A stretch of 11,498 nucleotides of DNA from Firmicutes bacterium UBA1393 (GCA_002305255.1 DBQN01000028.1:7814-19311), one strand, 5' to 3'. Positions 1 through 7,228 are shown, counted from the first letter of the stretch. Translations and numbers: made by a program. The notes: generated from the sequence alone by a model not told the origin.

Positions 1-779
1 CTGGCGAGCGGACGGTATCCAAGCTCCACGGCGCGCTCTTCACTCATTACCAGTGCAGCGGCTGCACCATCGGCGTACGGAGCGATCGTCGGAAGGCCTC
101 TCTTACCGAGGTCAAGTGACAGGTATTCGTCTGTGTCAATGACGATATCGCCACGCTTGCGGTCACTGATGACCACTGGTGCGACATGTTTGGAGTGTAG
201 TTCTTGAGCGATGCGGGCCTTGCGCATCGACTCCTCTACATACTGCTGCTCGTCATCGATGGATATGCCTTCACTGTCAGCCAGCTCTCTGTGCCACTCC
301 TCCCGGAGTATCGGATCTGGCTGTGTCCACATTTCACCCTCTGTGACAGTGTCGTAGATCACGCGGTTCTTCTCGTTGAAGCTGTAGCGTACGTCACGAA
401 GCACAAACGGAGCTGCCGAGAAGCTGTCAGCTCCCCCGGCAATGACTGCTTCCTCGTTGCCTGTAGCTATCAGGTAGTAAGCGCTCCTGAGCGCCTGCAT
501 GCCGGAAGCGCAATTGCTGTGCACGGTGTAGGCGGGAAGCGTCTCCGGCAGCTTGAGCTGGAGCAATGAATACCGCGCGATATTGGAGGGGAAGGTGCTC
601 GGACGTGCCTGCCCGAAGATGACTTGCCCAAGCTGGCCTGCATCAAACTCGGTGCGTTCCAGGAGGTTCTTGATTGTAGTAGCCGCAAGATCGTGGGAAC
701 ACAGCTTCGCCATGCTACTTCCGGGTATGCCCCATGGCGTACGCACGATATCTACTAAGACAACACTTCGCTGTTCCAT
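1..779 (-). CDS. Thiolase-like protein, 3' end cut off by the window
   Basis: This is the N-terminal 259 residues of a thiolase-family acyltransferase, the class that cleaves 3-ketoacyl-CoA or condenses acyl-CoAs in the cytoplasm. The start is the ATG at 779-777, which shares one base with the stop of the upstream thiolase (TGATG), so the two are probably translationally coupled. The nucleophile region reads NCASGMQA with Cys90, where thiolases carry their acyl-accepting cysteine, followed by VIAGGADS. The open frame reaches base 1, so the C-terminal His and second Cys motifs are outside the window. One oddity: the loop that normally reads GTVTxGNxSGxNDGAA is here GLPTIAPYADGAA (about residues 229-241), about three residues shorter and lacking the Asn-x-Ser signature. 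It may be a thiolase with altered specificity or a partner subunit of the neighbour. Family assignment is firm; the reaction is unknown. Confidence 0.88.
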   Translation of the reverse strand, partial: MEQRSVVLVDIVRTPWGIPGSSMAKLCSHDLAATTIKNLLERTEFDAGQLGQVIFGQARPSTFPSNIARYSLLQLKLPETLPAYTVHSNCASGMQALRSAYYLIATGNEEAVIAGGADSFSAAPFVLRDVRYSFNEKNRVIYDTVTEGEMWTQPDPILREEWHRELADSEGISIDDEQQYVEESMRKARIAQELHSKHVAPVVISDRKRGDIVIDTDEYLSLDLGKRGLPTIAPYADGAAAALVMSEERAVELGYRPLA

Positions 780-1984
780 CACTGCACCTGCCTGCACTGT
801 TCGAATACTGACGCAAAGCCCATACCGCCGCCGATGCACATAGTAACCAGGCCAAAACGTGCATCAGGCCTCTGCTGCATCGCATAGAACAACTTGGTCG
901 TCAGGATGGCGCCAGTTGCCCCCAGCGGGTGGCCAAGCGCGATGGCACCACCGTGCACATTGGTCCGTGCCAGCAGCGTGTCGTAATCCTCATGCTCGCT
1001 CCAGGATGCCCACTCCCGAATGACCGCGACTGCCTGGGAGGCGAACGCCTCATTAAGCTCGATGAGTCCCATGTCATGGATGGTCAGCCCTGCTCTGGCC
1101 AGTGCCTTGCGCGAGGCCTCAATCGGGCCCACGCCCATGATCCTGGGTGAGAGGGCAGTTACCGCTGAGGCAACATGCCTCAGGTAGAACGGATACCCAC
1201 AGCGGTCTGCCTTCTCTCTGCTCATGACCAGCACCGCTGCAGCAGCATCGTTGCGCCCAGATGAGTTCCCCGGTGTTACTGTGCCAGTGGCGGAGAATGC
1301 CGGCTTCAGCTTCCGAAGTTGCTCCATACTTGTGTCTCGAGGGTGCTCATCTGTGCGGAAACCATCAACCGGCACGATCTGCTCATCAAATGTTCCGCCG
1401 GCGATGGCCTCCTTCGCTCGCAACTGGCTGAGGTATGCAAAGCTGTCTTGGATCTCTCTTTCGATGTGGTAAAGCTCTGCAACGTTCTCTGCCGTCACGC
1501 CCATTGACAGCTCGCCATAGATCTCCACCGGTGTGTTGCCCGGGCCGCCCTCTGTCAGGGCGTCGCGCCACACCATGTCGCGGTTGCCGACGCCGTCTCT
1601 TGCACCTCGGAGATAGTAGCAGGACTTGCTCATGTTCTCGACGCCACCCGCCACGATGGTGTCAGCATCGCCAAGCGAGATAATCTGCGTGGCATCAAAG
1701 ATTGCCTCAGAGCCTGAGGCACATGCCCTATGCACTGTATAGCCTGGTGTAGATTCTGGTAGCCGGGCGCCCAACCAGCCGAAACGTGCTACATTCATCG
1801 GTCGGGTGTTCATTTTGACGTTGCCTAGGATGACCTCATCGATTTCTCCAGCGTCGATGTGCGCCCGGCGTACCAATTCATCCAACACTCTAGCGGCGAG
1901 ATCCTGCTCATCGTAGCTGCTCAACGACCCGCCTATCTTACCTATAGCTGTCCGTACAGCATGAGTGATTACTGCGTCCCGCAC
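779..1984 (-). CDS. Thiolase (acetyl-CoA C-acyltransferase family)
   Basis: This is a complete 401-residue thiolase that would carry out CoA-dependent cleavage of a 3-ketoacyl-CoA, or the reverse condensation, in the cytoplasm. All catalytic signatures are present: nucleophile Cys88 in RACASGSEA, the loop GTVTPGNSSGRND at about 234-246, NEAF at 311-314, His352 in GHPLGATGA, and Cys383 in CIGGGMG. Length is typical of the family (about 390-400). The start is GTG at 1984-1982, with only a loose purine-rich sequence upstream. It lies 21 bases after the CoA-transferase stop and overlaps the next thiolase start by one base, so it is the third gene of a four-gene leftward operon. Its place after a CoA-transferase fits thiolytic cleavage at the end of an acid-activation pathway. 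Whether it acts on acetoacetyl-CoA or a longer ketoacyl-CoA cannot be told from sequence. Confidence 0.95.
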   Translation of the reverse strand: MRDAVITHAVRTAIGKIGGSLSSYDEQDLAARVLDELVRRAHIDAGEIDEVILGNVKMNTRPMNVARFGWLGARLPESTPGYTVHRACASGSEAIFDATQIISLGDADTIVAGGVENMSKSCYYLRGARDGVGNRDMVWRDALTEGGPGNTPVEIYGELSMGVTAENVAELYHIEREIQDSFAYLSQLRAKEAIAGGTFDEQIVPVDGFRTDEHPRDTSMEQLRKLKPAFSATGTVTPGNSSGRNDAAAAVLVMSREKADRCGYPFYLRHVASAVTALSPRIMGVGPIEASRKALARAGLTIHDMGLIELNEAFASQAVAVIREWASWSEHEDYDTLLARTNVHGGAIALGHPLGATGAILTTKLFYAMQQRPDARFGLVTMCIGGGMGFASVFEQCRQVQ

Positions 1985-2005
1985 TCTCTCGCCCCCGTCC
2001 TGTGT

Positions 2006-3175
2006 CTAGCTGCACAGTTCTCTAATCTGTTCTGCCGTATACCCCAGCTCAGAGAGGACGTCTTCATTGTGCTCTCCGATATCCGGCGCTGGCTTGCGTT
2101 CAACCGGCTTGATCGTGTCAAACTTGAACGGTATCTTGGGGACTGGTATAGTGCCATGGCCCGGATGTGGAACCCTGTCCATCGTCGCCTCCATGAAGAA
2201 CTCGTTGGCATAGACATCTCTCATGGAGTTCACCTTTGCTGCCGGTATGCCAAGTGAGTCGAACAGCTGTTCAACCTCGCTGGCCGTCATTGTCTTGAAC
2301 TTCTCTTCGAAAATCTTGGTCAGCAGGGCCCGGTTCTCAACTCGCAGAGCCATAGTCCGATAGAGTGGATCGTCGTGGAGCTTTTCGAATCCCGGAATGG
2401 TGCAGATCTTATCCCATTGCGCTTCATTGGAAGTGGCGATGATAACCCAACCGTCACTTGCCCGATAGCCTTGGTGGGGAGCGAGCTGGAAGCTGGCCAT
2501 GCCATGGCACTTGTGATCTGTTCTTGTGATATCGAACATGGTCGCCATATGGCCCGCGTACGCCATCTGGGTGTTCATCAGAGAGGCTTCTACATGCTGC
2601 CCTTCGCCGGTCTTCATGCGGTTGAGCAATGCCGCGACCACGCCAAATGCAGCACAGATACCGGTTCCAACGTCGTTCACCGAATAGGCGGTGCGCACCG
2701 GTTCGTCATCGCGACCGTTCCCGGTGATAGCCATCATGCCGAACTGGGCCTGCGCGATGATGTCGTAGCCACCTTTGTAGCGGTAAGGGCCGGTCCGTCC
2801 ATAGCCCGAAATGGAACAGTAGATAATGTCGGGTTTGATCTTCTTCAGCTGCTCGTAGCCGATACCCAGCTTCTCCGGAGCGTCAGTGCGCATGTTCTCT
2901 AGCACGACATCGGCAGTCTGCACAAGTTTGTAGAATGCCCGCAGTGCCTCGGGCTTCTTTAGGTTCAACGTTATGCTCTTTTTCCCGAGGTTGTACGCAA
3001 CAAAAAACGCGCTCAACACTCCGTCCTTCTTCGGGTACGTGTTGCGCCCGTCATCTCCGGTTTCGGGCATCTCAATCTTGATGACCTCCGCGCCCAGGTC
3101 GGCAAGGATCATGCCTGCGTAAGGTCCCGCCAGCACCCTGGTGAGATCCAGCACCCGAATGCCATCCAGAATCAC
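2006..3175 (-). CDS. Class III CoA-transferase (CaiB/BaiF family)
   Basis: This 389-residue cytoplasmic enzyme is predicted to move CoA from a donor thioester to a carboxylic acid. It opens with the family hallmark LDGIRVLDLTRVLAGPYA and continues with GAEVIKIE (28-35), NLGKKSITLNL (62-72), SGYGRTGPY (123-131) and RMKTGEGQHVEASL (186-199). Asp168 in SVNDVGTG aligns with the aspartate that forms the acyl anhydride in formyl-CoA:oxalate CoA-transferase. The start is GTG at 3175-3173, with an AGGAGG ribosome site about 8 bases upstream, so the GTG is well supported. It follows the exported deacylase by 55 bases and precedes the thiolase by 21. Family members handle oxalate, carnitine, benzylsuccinate, mesaconate, glutarate and others. 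The acid here is not known. It probably activates the pathway intermediate before thiolysis. Confidence 0.95.
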   Translation of the reverse strand: MILDGIRVLDLTRVLAGPYAGMILADLGAEVIKIEMPETGDDGRNTYPKKDGVLSAFFVAYNLGKKSITLNLKKPEALRAFYKLVQTADVVLENMRTDAPEKLGIGYEQLKKIKPDIIYCSISGYGRTGPYRYKGGYDIIAQAQFGMMAITGNGRDDEPVRTAYSVNDVGTGICAAFGVVAALLNRMKTGEGQHVEASLMNTQMAYAGHMATMFDITRTDHKCHGMASFQLAPHQGYRASDGWVIIATSNEAQWDKICTIPGFEKLHDDPLYRTMALRVENRALLTKIFEEKFKTMTASEVEQLFDSLGIPAAKVNSMRDVYANEFFMEATMDRVPHPGHGTIPVPKIPFKFDTIKPVERKPAPDIGEHNEDVLSELGYTAEQIRELCS

Positions 3176-3182
3176 TGTGTTT

Positions 3183-3195
3183 CCCTCCTAGGAGG
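3183..3195 (-). promoter_or_regulatory. Strong ribosome binding site inside a 12-bp palindrome
   Basis: The ribosome site of the CoA-transferase lies in a perfect palindrome, CCTCCTAGGAGG (3184-3195). On the minus strand the AGGAGG half facing the gene is about 8 bases from the GTG start and decides it. The dyad could pair between transcripts or form a short structure, but it has no loop, so its self-complementarity may be accidental. Confidence 0.6.
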
Positions 3196-3230
3196 CGTGA
3201 TGCTCTTCGAAAGATGTAAGCATACCGCCC

Positions 3231-3983
3231 TCATTCCAGTCCATAGAAGCGAAGAGCATAGTGAACAATCGCGAGTTGGTCAGCGACTCGCTGCTCCAGC
3301 GGGTAACTTGTGAGTGTCTCTATGGTGAAGATGGGTATGCCGAGCAGCCGCGAGACCGTGCGATTAACACTGCCTGCCACACCCGGCTCAACAAGTGAGT
3401 ACTTGGAGATGCCCACATTTCCGGCCTCGTTGTCTAGCAAGAAACTGAACAGCAGATCTCCAACGTCATCGAAGTTGGTATAGATGATAGAGTTGCCGAG
3501 CCCGTAGCCATCGTTCGTGCCCAGATCGTGGTTGGCTTCGTGCAAGTCGATTACGAGGTCAGGGCGTAGCTTTTCTATCTCGCCGAAGATGGCTGCGGCG
3601 ATTCGCTGGGCATTGTCGCCTTCAGGGTCACCGGGAAAGGCCCGATTCAAATCCCCGGCACCATCCACGTATCGCTTTTTCGCGGCTGCGCCCGATTGAT
3701 TTGCCGGGGCGATGATGTAGAGCTTGCCGGCAACAATGCTGGTCTCTGCTTTCAGCCGCTTCCCAGCCTCGATCCCGGCCACTTCGTTGCCATGGATGCC
3801 GCCTACGATAAACACCGTTGGTCCATCTTCAGCACCGGTTATGACCGTGATCTCGTTCTCGAGCTCGGTTCCCTCAAGGATTCGGTAGCGATCAACAACA
3901 GGCAAGCTTCCTGCTTCTTCAAACGCTGCGACTCCAGGAGCGATCAGGAGGATGCATAGTAGCACGGGCAGCAGTCTCTTCAT
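3231..3983 (-). CDS. Exported zinc deacylase, aspartoacylase/succinylglutamate desuccinylase family
   Basis: This 250-residue protein belongs to the M14-like AspA/AstE family, zinc enzymes that hydrolyse N-acyl amino acids or related amides. The zinc ligands are visible as HGNE (His64, Glu67) and His148 in DLHE. DLNRAFPG (111-118) matches the Asn-Arg substrate-binding motif, and Glu222 in TIET is a good candidate for the catalytic base. Residues 1-20 form a classic signal peptide (KR, then a Leu-rich core, then GVAA), with likely cleavage before Phe21. A lipobox is absent. Export is unusual, since the characterised desuccinylases are cytoplasmic. The ATG at 3983 has an AGGGGG site about 7 bases upstream. 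It is the first gene of the leftward operon, so the operon product probably deals with an N-acylated or otherwise blocked compound outside the cytoplasm. Some relatives are simply called M14 peptidases; the substrate is open. Confidence 0.85.
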   Translation of the reverse strand: MKRLLPVLLCILLIAPGVAAFEEAGSLPVVDRYRILEGTELENEITVITGAEDGPTVFIVGGIHGNEVAGIEAGKRLKAETSIVAGKLYIIAPANQSGAAAKKRYVDGAGDLNRAFPGDPEGDNAQRIAAAIFGEIEKLRPDLVIDLHEANHDLGTNDGYGLGNSIIYTNFDDVGDLLFSFLLDNEAGNVGISKYSLVEPGVAGSVNRTVSRLLGIPIFTIETLTSYPLEQRVADQLAIVHYALRFYGLE

Positions 3984-4004
3984 GTCTGTTCCCCCTGCGA
4001 TTCC

Positions 4005-4030
4005 GATATTTGGTTAACTGGATTATATCA
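4005..4030 (+). promoter_or_regulatory. Left operator-like inverted-repeat copy
   Basis: This 26-base site is centred on GTTAAC (4013-4018). It matches the reverse complement of 4095-4120 at 22 of 26 positions. Part of the match is the TATAAT box; the rest (ATTT-R-GTTAACTG) lies downstream of it, where a repressor would sit. It is probably a binding site for the GntR/FCD protein encoded at 7229-7954, but that pairing is inferred from location and a GT..AC core. Confidence 0.65.
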
Positions 4031-4050
4031 ATAATCTCATGGTGTGTAAA
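4022..4050 (-). promoter_or_regulatory. Sigma-70-type promoter of the leftward operon
   Basis: Read on the minus strand, TTTACA (4050-4045, five of six matches to the -35 consensus) is followed after 17 bases by a perfect TATAAT (4027-4022). Transcription should start near 4015, about 30 bases before the ATG at 3983. The start falls on the GTTAAC core of the left operator-like repeat, so a bound repressor would block initiation. Confidence 0.75.
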
Positions 4051-4073
4051 GCCAGGTATGGCTGAGGAACCGC

Positions 4074-4103
4074 TTGATGCCAGCACATGCCTTAAGATAT
4101 AAT
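4074..4103 (+). promoter_or_regulatory. Sigma-70-type promoter of the rightward operon
   Basis: TTGATG (4074-4079, four of six matches to the -35 consensus) is followed after 18 bases by a perfect TATAAT (4098-4103). The predicted start, near 4110, lies inside the GTTAAC core of the right operator-like repeat. The -35 regions of the two divergent promoters face each other 23 bases apart. Confidence 0.75.
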
Positions 4104-4120
4104 TCAGTTAACTAAATGTC
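4095..4120 (-). promoter_or_regulatory. Right operator-like inverted-repeat copy
   Basis: This is the partner of 4005-4030 in opposite orientation. Its core AGTTAACT (4106-4113) is a perfect dyad, extended as TTnAGTTAACTnAA (4103-4116). It covers the predicted start of the rightward transcript. The two GTTAAC centres are 94 bases apart, close to nine helical turns, so two bound dimers would lie on the same DNA face and looping is possible. Confidence 0.65.
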
Positions 4121-4147
4121 CGGGGCATGAAGGGTGTTACTGTCACG

Positions 4148-5602
4148 ATGGATGAGATGTTCGATGTTCTAATCATCGGTTCCGGGGTCGTTGGCAGTGC
4201 GGTCGCACGCGAACTGTCACGCTACAGTCTGAAGATCGGGGTACTCGAGAAGGAACCCGACGTCTGTTGTGGGACGAGCGCCAGAAACTCTGGCGTGCTC
4301 CATGCGGGTTTCAACAACAAACCTGGCTCGTTGATGGCCAGATTCTGCGTGGAGGGTAACCGCGGCTTTGATGAGGTAGCAAGAGAGCTGGACATCCCGT
4401 ACAAACGCACGGGCAAGCTGGTAGTCGGTTTCACACCAACCGACAGGGAACGGCTGCTGGCCATGAAAGAGACTGGCGACAAGAATGGTGTACCCGGTCT
4501 CGAGATCGTTGATCGGAATCGCATCAACAAGCTTGCTCCTGCGGTACGTGGCGAGTTTGCACTCTGGTCTCCATCAACAGCTATTCTGGATCCGTTTCAG
4601 TACACCCTTGGCCTGGCGGAGAACGCCGCGCTCAACGGTGTTAGGTTCTTCTTCAATAACGAGGTCACAGGACTCGAGTTCAGTGATGGCATCTATCACG
4701 CGAAGACCACGAAGGCTACATATCGCAGCCGCTGGGTGGTGAACTGCGCGGGGCTGGGTTCGGCGAAGATCTCTGCCATGCTCGGCATGGGTGAATACAC
4801 CATACACCCGTGCCGGGGTGAGTATTTCGTGCTCGACCCCAAGATCGGGCCATTGCTGCCCCTGCCGGCCTATCCCATCCCCAATCCTGCAGAAGGTGGA
4901 CTTGGCATCCATGTGACACCCACCGTCGACGGGAACGTACTGATCGGCCCCAGCTCGGAGTATATTGACGGCGACGACGATTACTCCTGCACTCAGCAAG
5001 CGATGGATCTCCTGATTAAGGGAGGTTCAAAGATACTCCCCGCCATCAAACGTGAGCACTTCATCCGCAACTTCGCCGGAATTCGTCCCAAGCTCACTTC
5101 TGAGTCGGAGGGCGGGTTCCGCGACTTCGTGATCGAACGTCGGCCCGAAGCACCACATGCCGTCAATCTCGTTGGGATTGAGTCACCTGGGCTTACGGCT
5201 GCTCTACCCATCGCCGGAGAGGTCATACGGTTGATGCAACAAGTTGAGACGTTTTCCCCCAACCACGGCTTCAACCCAGTTCGAAAGGGCATCACCCCCT
5301 TCCGGAACAAGACGCCGGAGCAGCAAGCAGAGCTCATCAAGGAGAACCCCGATTACGGTGAGATCGTGTGCAGGTGCGAGACCATTACCAAGGCCGAGGT
5401 GCTGGCCGCGATTCGGAATCCGCTGGGCGTGGATACCGTTACGGGCATCAAGTACCGTTGCCGTACTATGATGGGGCGTTGTCAGGGGGGCTACTGCCAG
5501 ACTCGGGTGGCAGAACTGATCATGCAAGAGAGTCATAAGACCCCCGAGGAAGTCCTCTATAGCCGCGAAGGGTCATATCAGTTCACAGGGACGGTAAGGT
5601 AG
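4148..5602 (+). CDS. GlpA-like FAD dehydrogenase with C-terminal BFD-type [2Fe-2S] domain
   Basis: This is a DAO/GlpA-type flavoprotein of 484 residues. An N-terminal FAD fold (VLIIGSGVVG, GSGVVG at about 11-16; acidic residue at the end of VLEKE; ARNSGVLHAG) is followed by a substrate domain. The C-terminal BFD-like domain has cysteines in CRCE (408, 410) and GRCQGGYC (445, 450) that should hold a [2Fe-2S] cluster; Cys438 is extra. The layout matches anaerobic glycerol-3-phosphate dehydrogenase subunit A and L-2-hydroxyglutarate oxidase relatives, so it likely oxidises a hydroxy acid or polyol phosphate and passes electrons to its partners. The frame also opens at ATG 4127, but that ATG has no ribosome site and would leave only about 17 untranslated bases. 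ATG 4148 has GAAGGG 13 bases upstream and is preferred with moderate confidence. The next gene starts two bases after the stop. No glycerol kinase or facilitator gene is in the window, so glycerol-3-phosphate is not assumed. Confidence 0.9.
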   Translation: MDEMFDVLIIGSGVVGSAVARELSRYSLKIGVLEKEPDVCCGTSARNSGVLHAGFNNKPGSLMARFCVEGNRGFDEVARELDIPYKRTGKLVVGFTPTDRERLLAMKETGDKNGVPGLEIVDRNRINKLAPAVRGEFALWSPSTAILDPFQYTLGLAENAALNGVRFFFNNEVTGLEFSDGIYHAKTTKATYRSRWVVNCAGLGSAKISAMLGMGEYTIHPCRGEYFVLDPKIGPLLPLPAYPIPNPAEGGLGIHVTPTVDGNVLIGPSSEYIDGDDDYSCTQQAMDLLIKGGSKILPAIKREHFIRNFAGIRPKLTSESEGGFRDFVIERRPEAPHAVNLVGIESPGLTAALPIAGEVIRLMQQVETFSPNHGFNPVRKGITPFRNKTPEQQAELIKENPDYGEIVCRCETITKAEVLAAIRNPLGVDTVTGIKYRCRTMMGRCQGGYCQTRVAELIMQESHKTPEEVLYSREGSYQFTGTVR

Positions 5603-5604
5603 CG

Positions 5605-6846
5605 ATGGAAATGATCCGCAAACGTGTCGTGATTATCGGAGGTGGGCCGGGTGGGCTCGCGGCTGCGTGCGAACTACACCGGAAAGGGATCCGAGATATC
5701 CTCGTGCTGGAACGCGAGCACCAGCTTGGCGGCATCCTTCGTCAGTGTATCCACGATGGGTTCGGGCTCACCCGTTTCGGGCAGACGTTGAGCGGCCCTG
5801 AGTACGCCGATAGGTTCATCGATGAAGTCAAGAAGCTTGGGATCGAATGCATCACCGACACGACGGTGATAGACATCACGCCCGACCGCGTGATCACATC
5901 CGCCTCCGCAAGCGGGCTGCTCCAGATCTCGGCTGATGCGATTGTCCTGACGATGGGATGTCGGGAACGCACGCGAGGCGCACTTTCGATTCCGGGTAAC
6001 CGCCCTGCCGGAGTGTATACCGCCGGGGTGGCTCAAGCCTACATCAACTTGAAGAATATTATGGTGGGCAGGAAGGCCGTGATCCTTGGATCGGGCGACA
6101 TCGGCATGATCATGGCCAGGCGGCTGACGCTCGAAGGCGTCAAAGTCGTTGCCGTGTTTGAGATCATGCCCTATCCGAGCGGCCTGCCTCGAAATGTTGA
6201 ACAGTGCCTGAACGATTACGGAATTCCGCTCTATCTCAGCCACACTGTCACGAGTATCAACGGCAAGAGCCGTCTGGAGTCGGTGACCGTCAGCGAGGTA
6301 GACGCCTCTCTGAAACCGATACCCGGTACAGAAAAGGAATACGAATGTGACACCTTGATCCTGTCAGTCGGTCTCATCCCCGAAAACGAGCTGTCGCTCA
6401 AAGCCGGCATCGAGCTTGACCCGCGCACCAGGGGCCCGGTCGTGGATGAGGATTACCAGACCACTACGCCCGGCATTTTCGCCGCTGGCAACGTTCTACA
6501 CGTGCATGACCTGGTTGATTTCGTATCCCTGGAGGCGGAGAACCTGGCGCGTGCCGTGGTTGCGTATCTTGACGGTAGCTTGCCATCATGCGGTATCACC
6601 ATCGAGACCGACAGTTCAATAGGATACACGGTTCCGCAGCACATCAGCGGCGAGAAAGATATCACGCTATCGCTACGCGTACGTCGTCCAATGAAGCCAT
6701 GCACTCTTGAGCTGTGGCAGGATAGCAAACTACTCGCCACAAAGACACTCAGAAAAGCGATTCCCGCCGAAATGGAGCAGATCACCTTGCCGGTCGGGCA
6801 ATTAGTCAACACCAACAGCGTGAAGGTGGTGGCGCGGAATGCTTAG
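5605..6846 (+). CDS. FAD/NAD-binding oxidoreductase, partner subunit of the GlpA-like dehydrogenase
   Basis: This is a 413-residue flavoprotein of the pyridine nucleotide-disulfide oxidoreductase superfamily. It has an FAD dinucleotide motif GGGPGG (12-17), a second Rossmann motif GSGDIG (162-167) that suits NAD(H), and the C-terminal FAD-pyrophosphate motif TTTPGIFAAGNV (286-297). CIHDGFG (48-54) and GCRERTRG (118-125) are also present. A redox CxxC disulfide is not visible, so it is not a typical disulfide reductase. About 85 C-terminal residues beyond the FAD motif form an extension. The ATG at 5605 lies two bases after the upstream stop, with AAGG about 5 bases before it. The gene overlaps the next one by 8 bases. 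It is likely the NAD- or carrier-linked electron-transfer partner of the GlpA-like subunit, in the place GlpB holds in the classic enzyme but not itself a clear GlpB. Confidence 0.9.
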   Translation: MEMIRKRVVIIGGGPGGLAAACELHRKGIRDILVLEREHQLGGILRQCIHDGFGLTRFGQTLSGPEYADRFIDEVKKLGIECITDTTVIDITPDRVITSASASGLLQISADAIVLTMGCRERTRGALSIPGNRPAGVYTAGVAQAYINLKNIMVGRKAVILGSGDIGMIMARRLTLEGVKVVAVFEIMPYPSGLPRNVEQCLNDYGIPLYLSHTVTSINGKSRLESVTVSEVDASLKPIPGTEKEYECDTLILSVGLIPENELSLKAGIELDPRTRGPVVDEDYQTTTPGIFAAGNVLHVHDLVDFVSLEAENLARAVVAYLDGSLPSCGITIETDSSIGYTVPQHISGEKDITLSLRVRRPMKPCTLELWQDSKLLATKTLRKAIPAEMEQITLPVGQLVNTNSVKVVARNA

Positions 6847-7207
6847 AGAGTTCACTTGTATATGTTGCCCTAATGGCTGTACAATGGAAGCAGTAGTAGA
6901 AGACGGGGTTCTGACGAAAATCGCAGGAAACCTCTGCAAACGAGGTAGAACCTACGTTGAACAAGAGTTGATTGCGCCAACACGCACCATATCCACTTCT
7001 GTGCGAGTCGACGATGGCGAGTTGCCCTTGGTCAGCGTGCGCCTGACCGCACCCATCCCAAGGGAACGCATTTTCGACGCTATGGCGGAGATCAGAAAGC
7101 AGCGGCTGACCGCACCGGTCGTCACCGGGCAAGTAATCATCAAAGACGTGTTGGGGATGCAGAGCGACGTTATCGCCACCAAAACCGTTCGCAAAGCTGA
7201 GCCGTGA
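6839..7207 (+). CDS. DUF1667 four-cysteine protein, probable Fe-S subunit of the dehydrogenase
   Basis: This 122-residue protein has Cys7, Cys10 and Cys14 in TCICCPNGC, then Cys33 in GNLCKRGRTY. That spacing, CxxCxxxC-x18-C, resembles the N-terminal [4Fe-4S] site of molybdopterin oxidoreductases, though nothing else of that fold is present. Cys9 is additional. The pattern, the size and GNxCKRG fit DUF1667, a family with four conserved cysteines and no proven function. I recall it beside GlpA-like and flavoprotein genes in Clostridia and Thermotoga. The ATG overlaps the end of the upstream gene by 8 bases (ATGCTTAG), so synthesis is probably coupled and stoichiometric. The likely role is an electron-transfer or cluster-holding subunit in the cytoplasm; this is inferred from context. 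Confidence 0.88.
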   Translation: MLREFTCICCPNGCTMEAVVEDGVLTKIAGNLCKRGRTYVEQELIAPTRTISTSVRVDDGELPLVSVRLTAPIPRERIFDAMAEIRKQRLTAPVVTGQVIIKDVLGMQSDVIATKTVRKAEP

Positions 7208-7228
7208 CACCCTGAAAGGATGATTGGA

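Noticed and set aside
204..569. Plus-strand frame of 121 codons across the left thiolase-like gene
   Set aside because: The minus strand holds a continuous thiolase frame with catalytic motifs; the plus frame shows no family features.
3200..3313. A 37-codon plus-strand frame after GGAGG, antisense to the CoA-transferase leader and the deacylase end
   Set aside because: The ribosome site is simply the other half of the palindrome, and most of the frame lies opposite a well-supported gene. The peptide has no recognisable features.
4148..7207. Classic glycerol-3-phosphate dehydrogenase operon (glpABC)
   Set aside because: The first protein is GlpA-like, but the second has a clear NAD-type Rossmann fold unlike GlpB, a GlpC-type ferredoxin subunit is absent, and the divergent operon has CoA and thiolase genes rather than glycerol genes. 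It remains possible for the GlpA-like protein alone.
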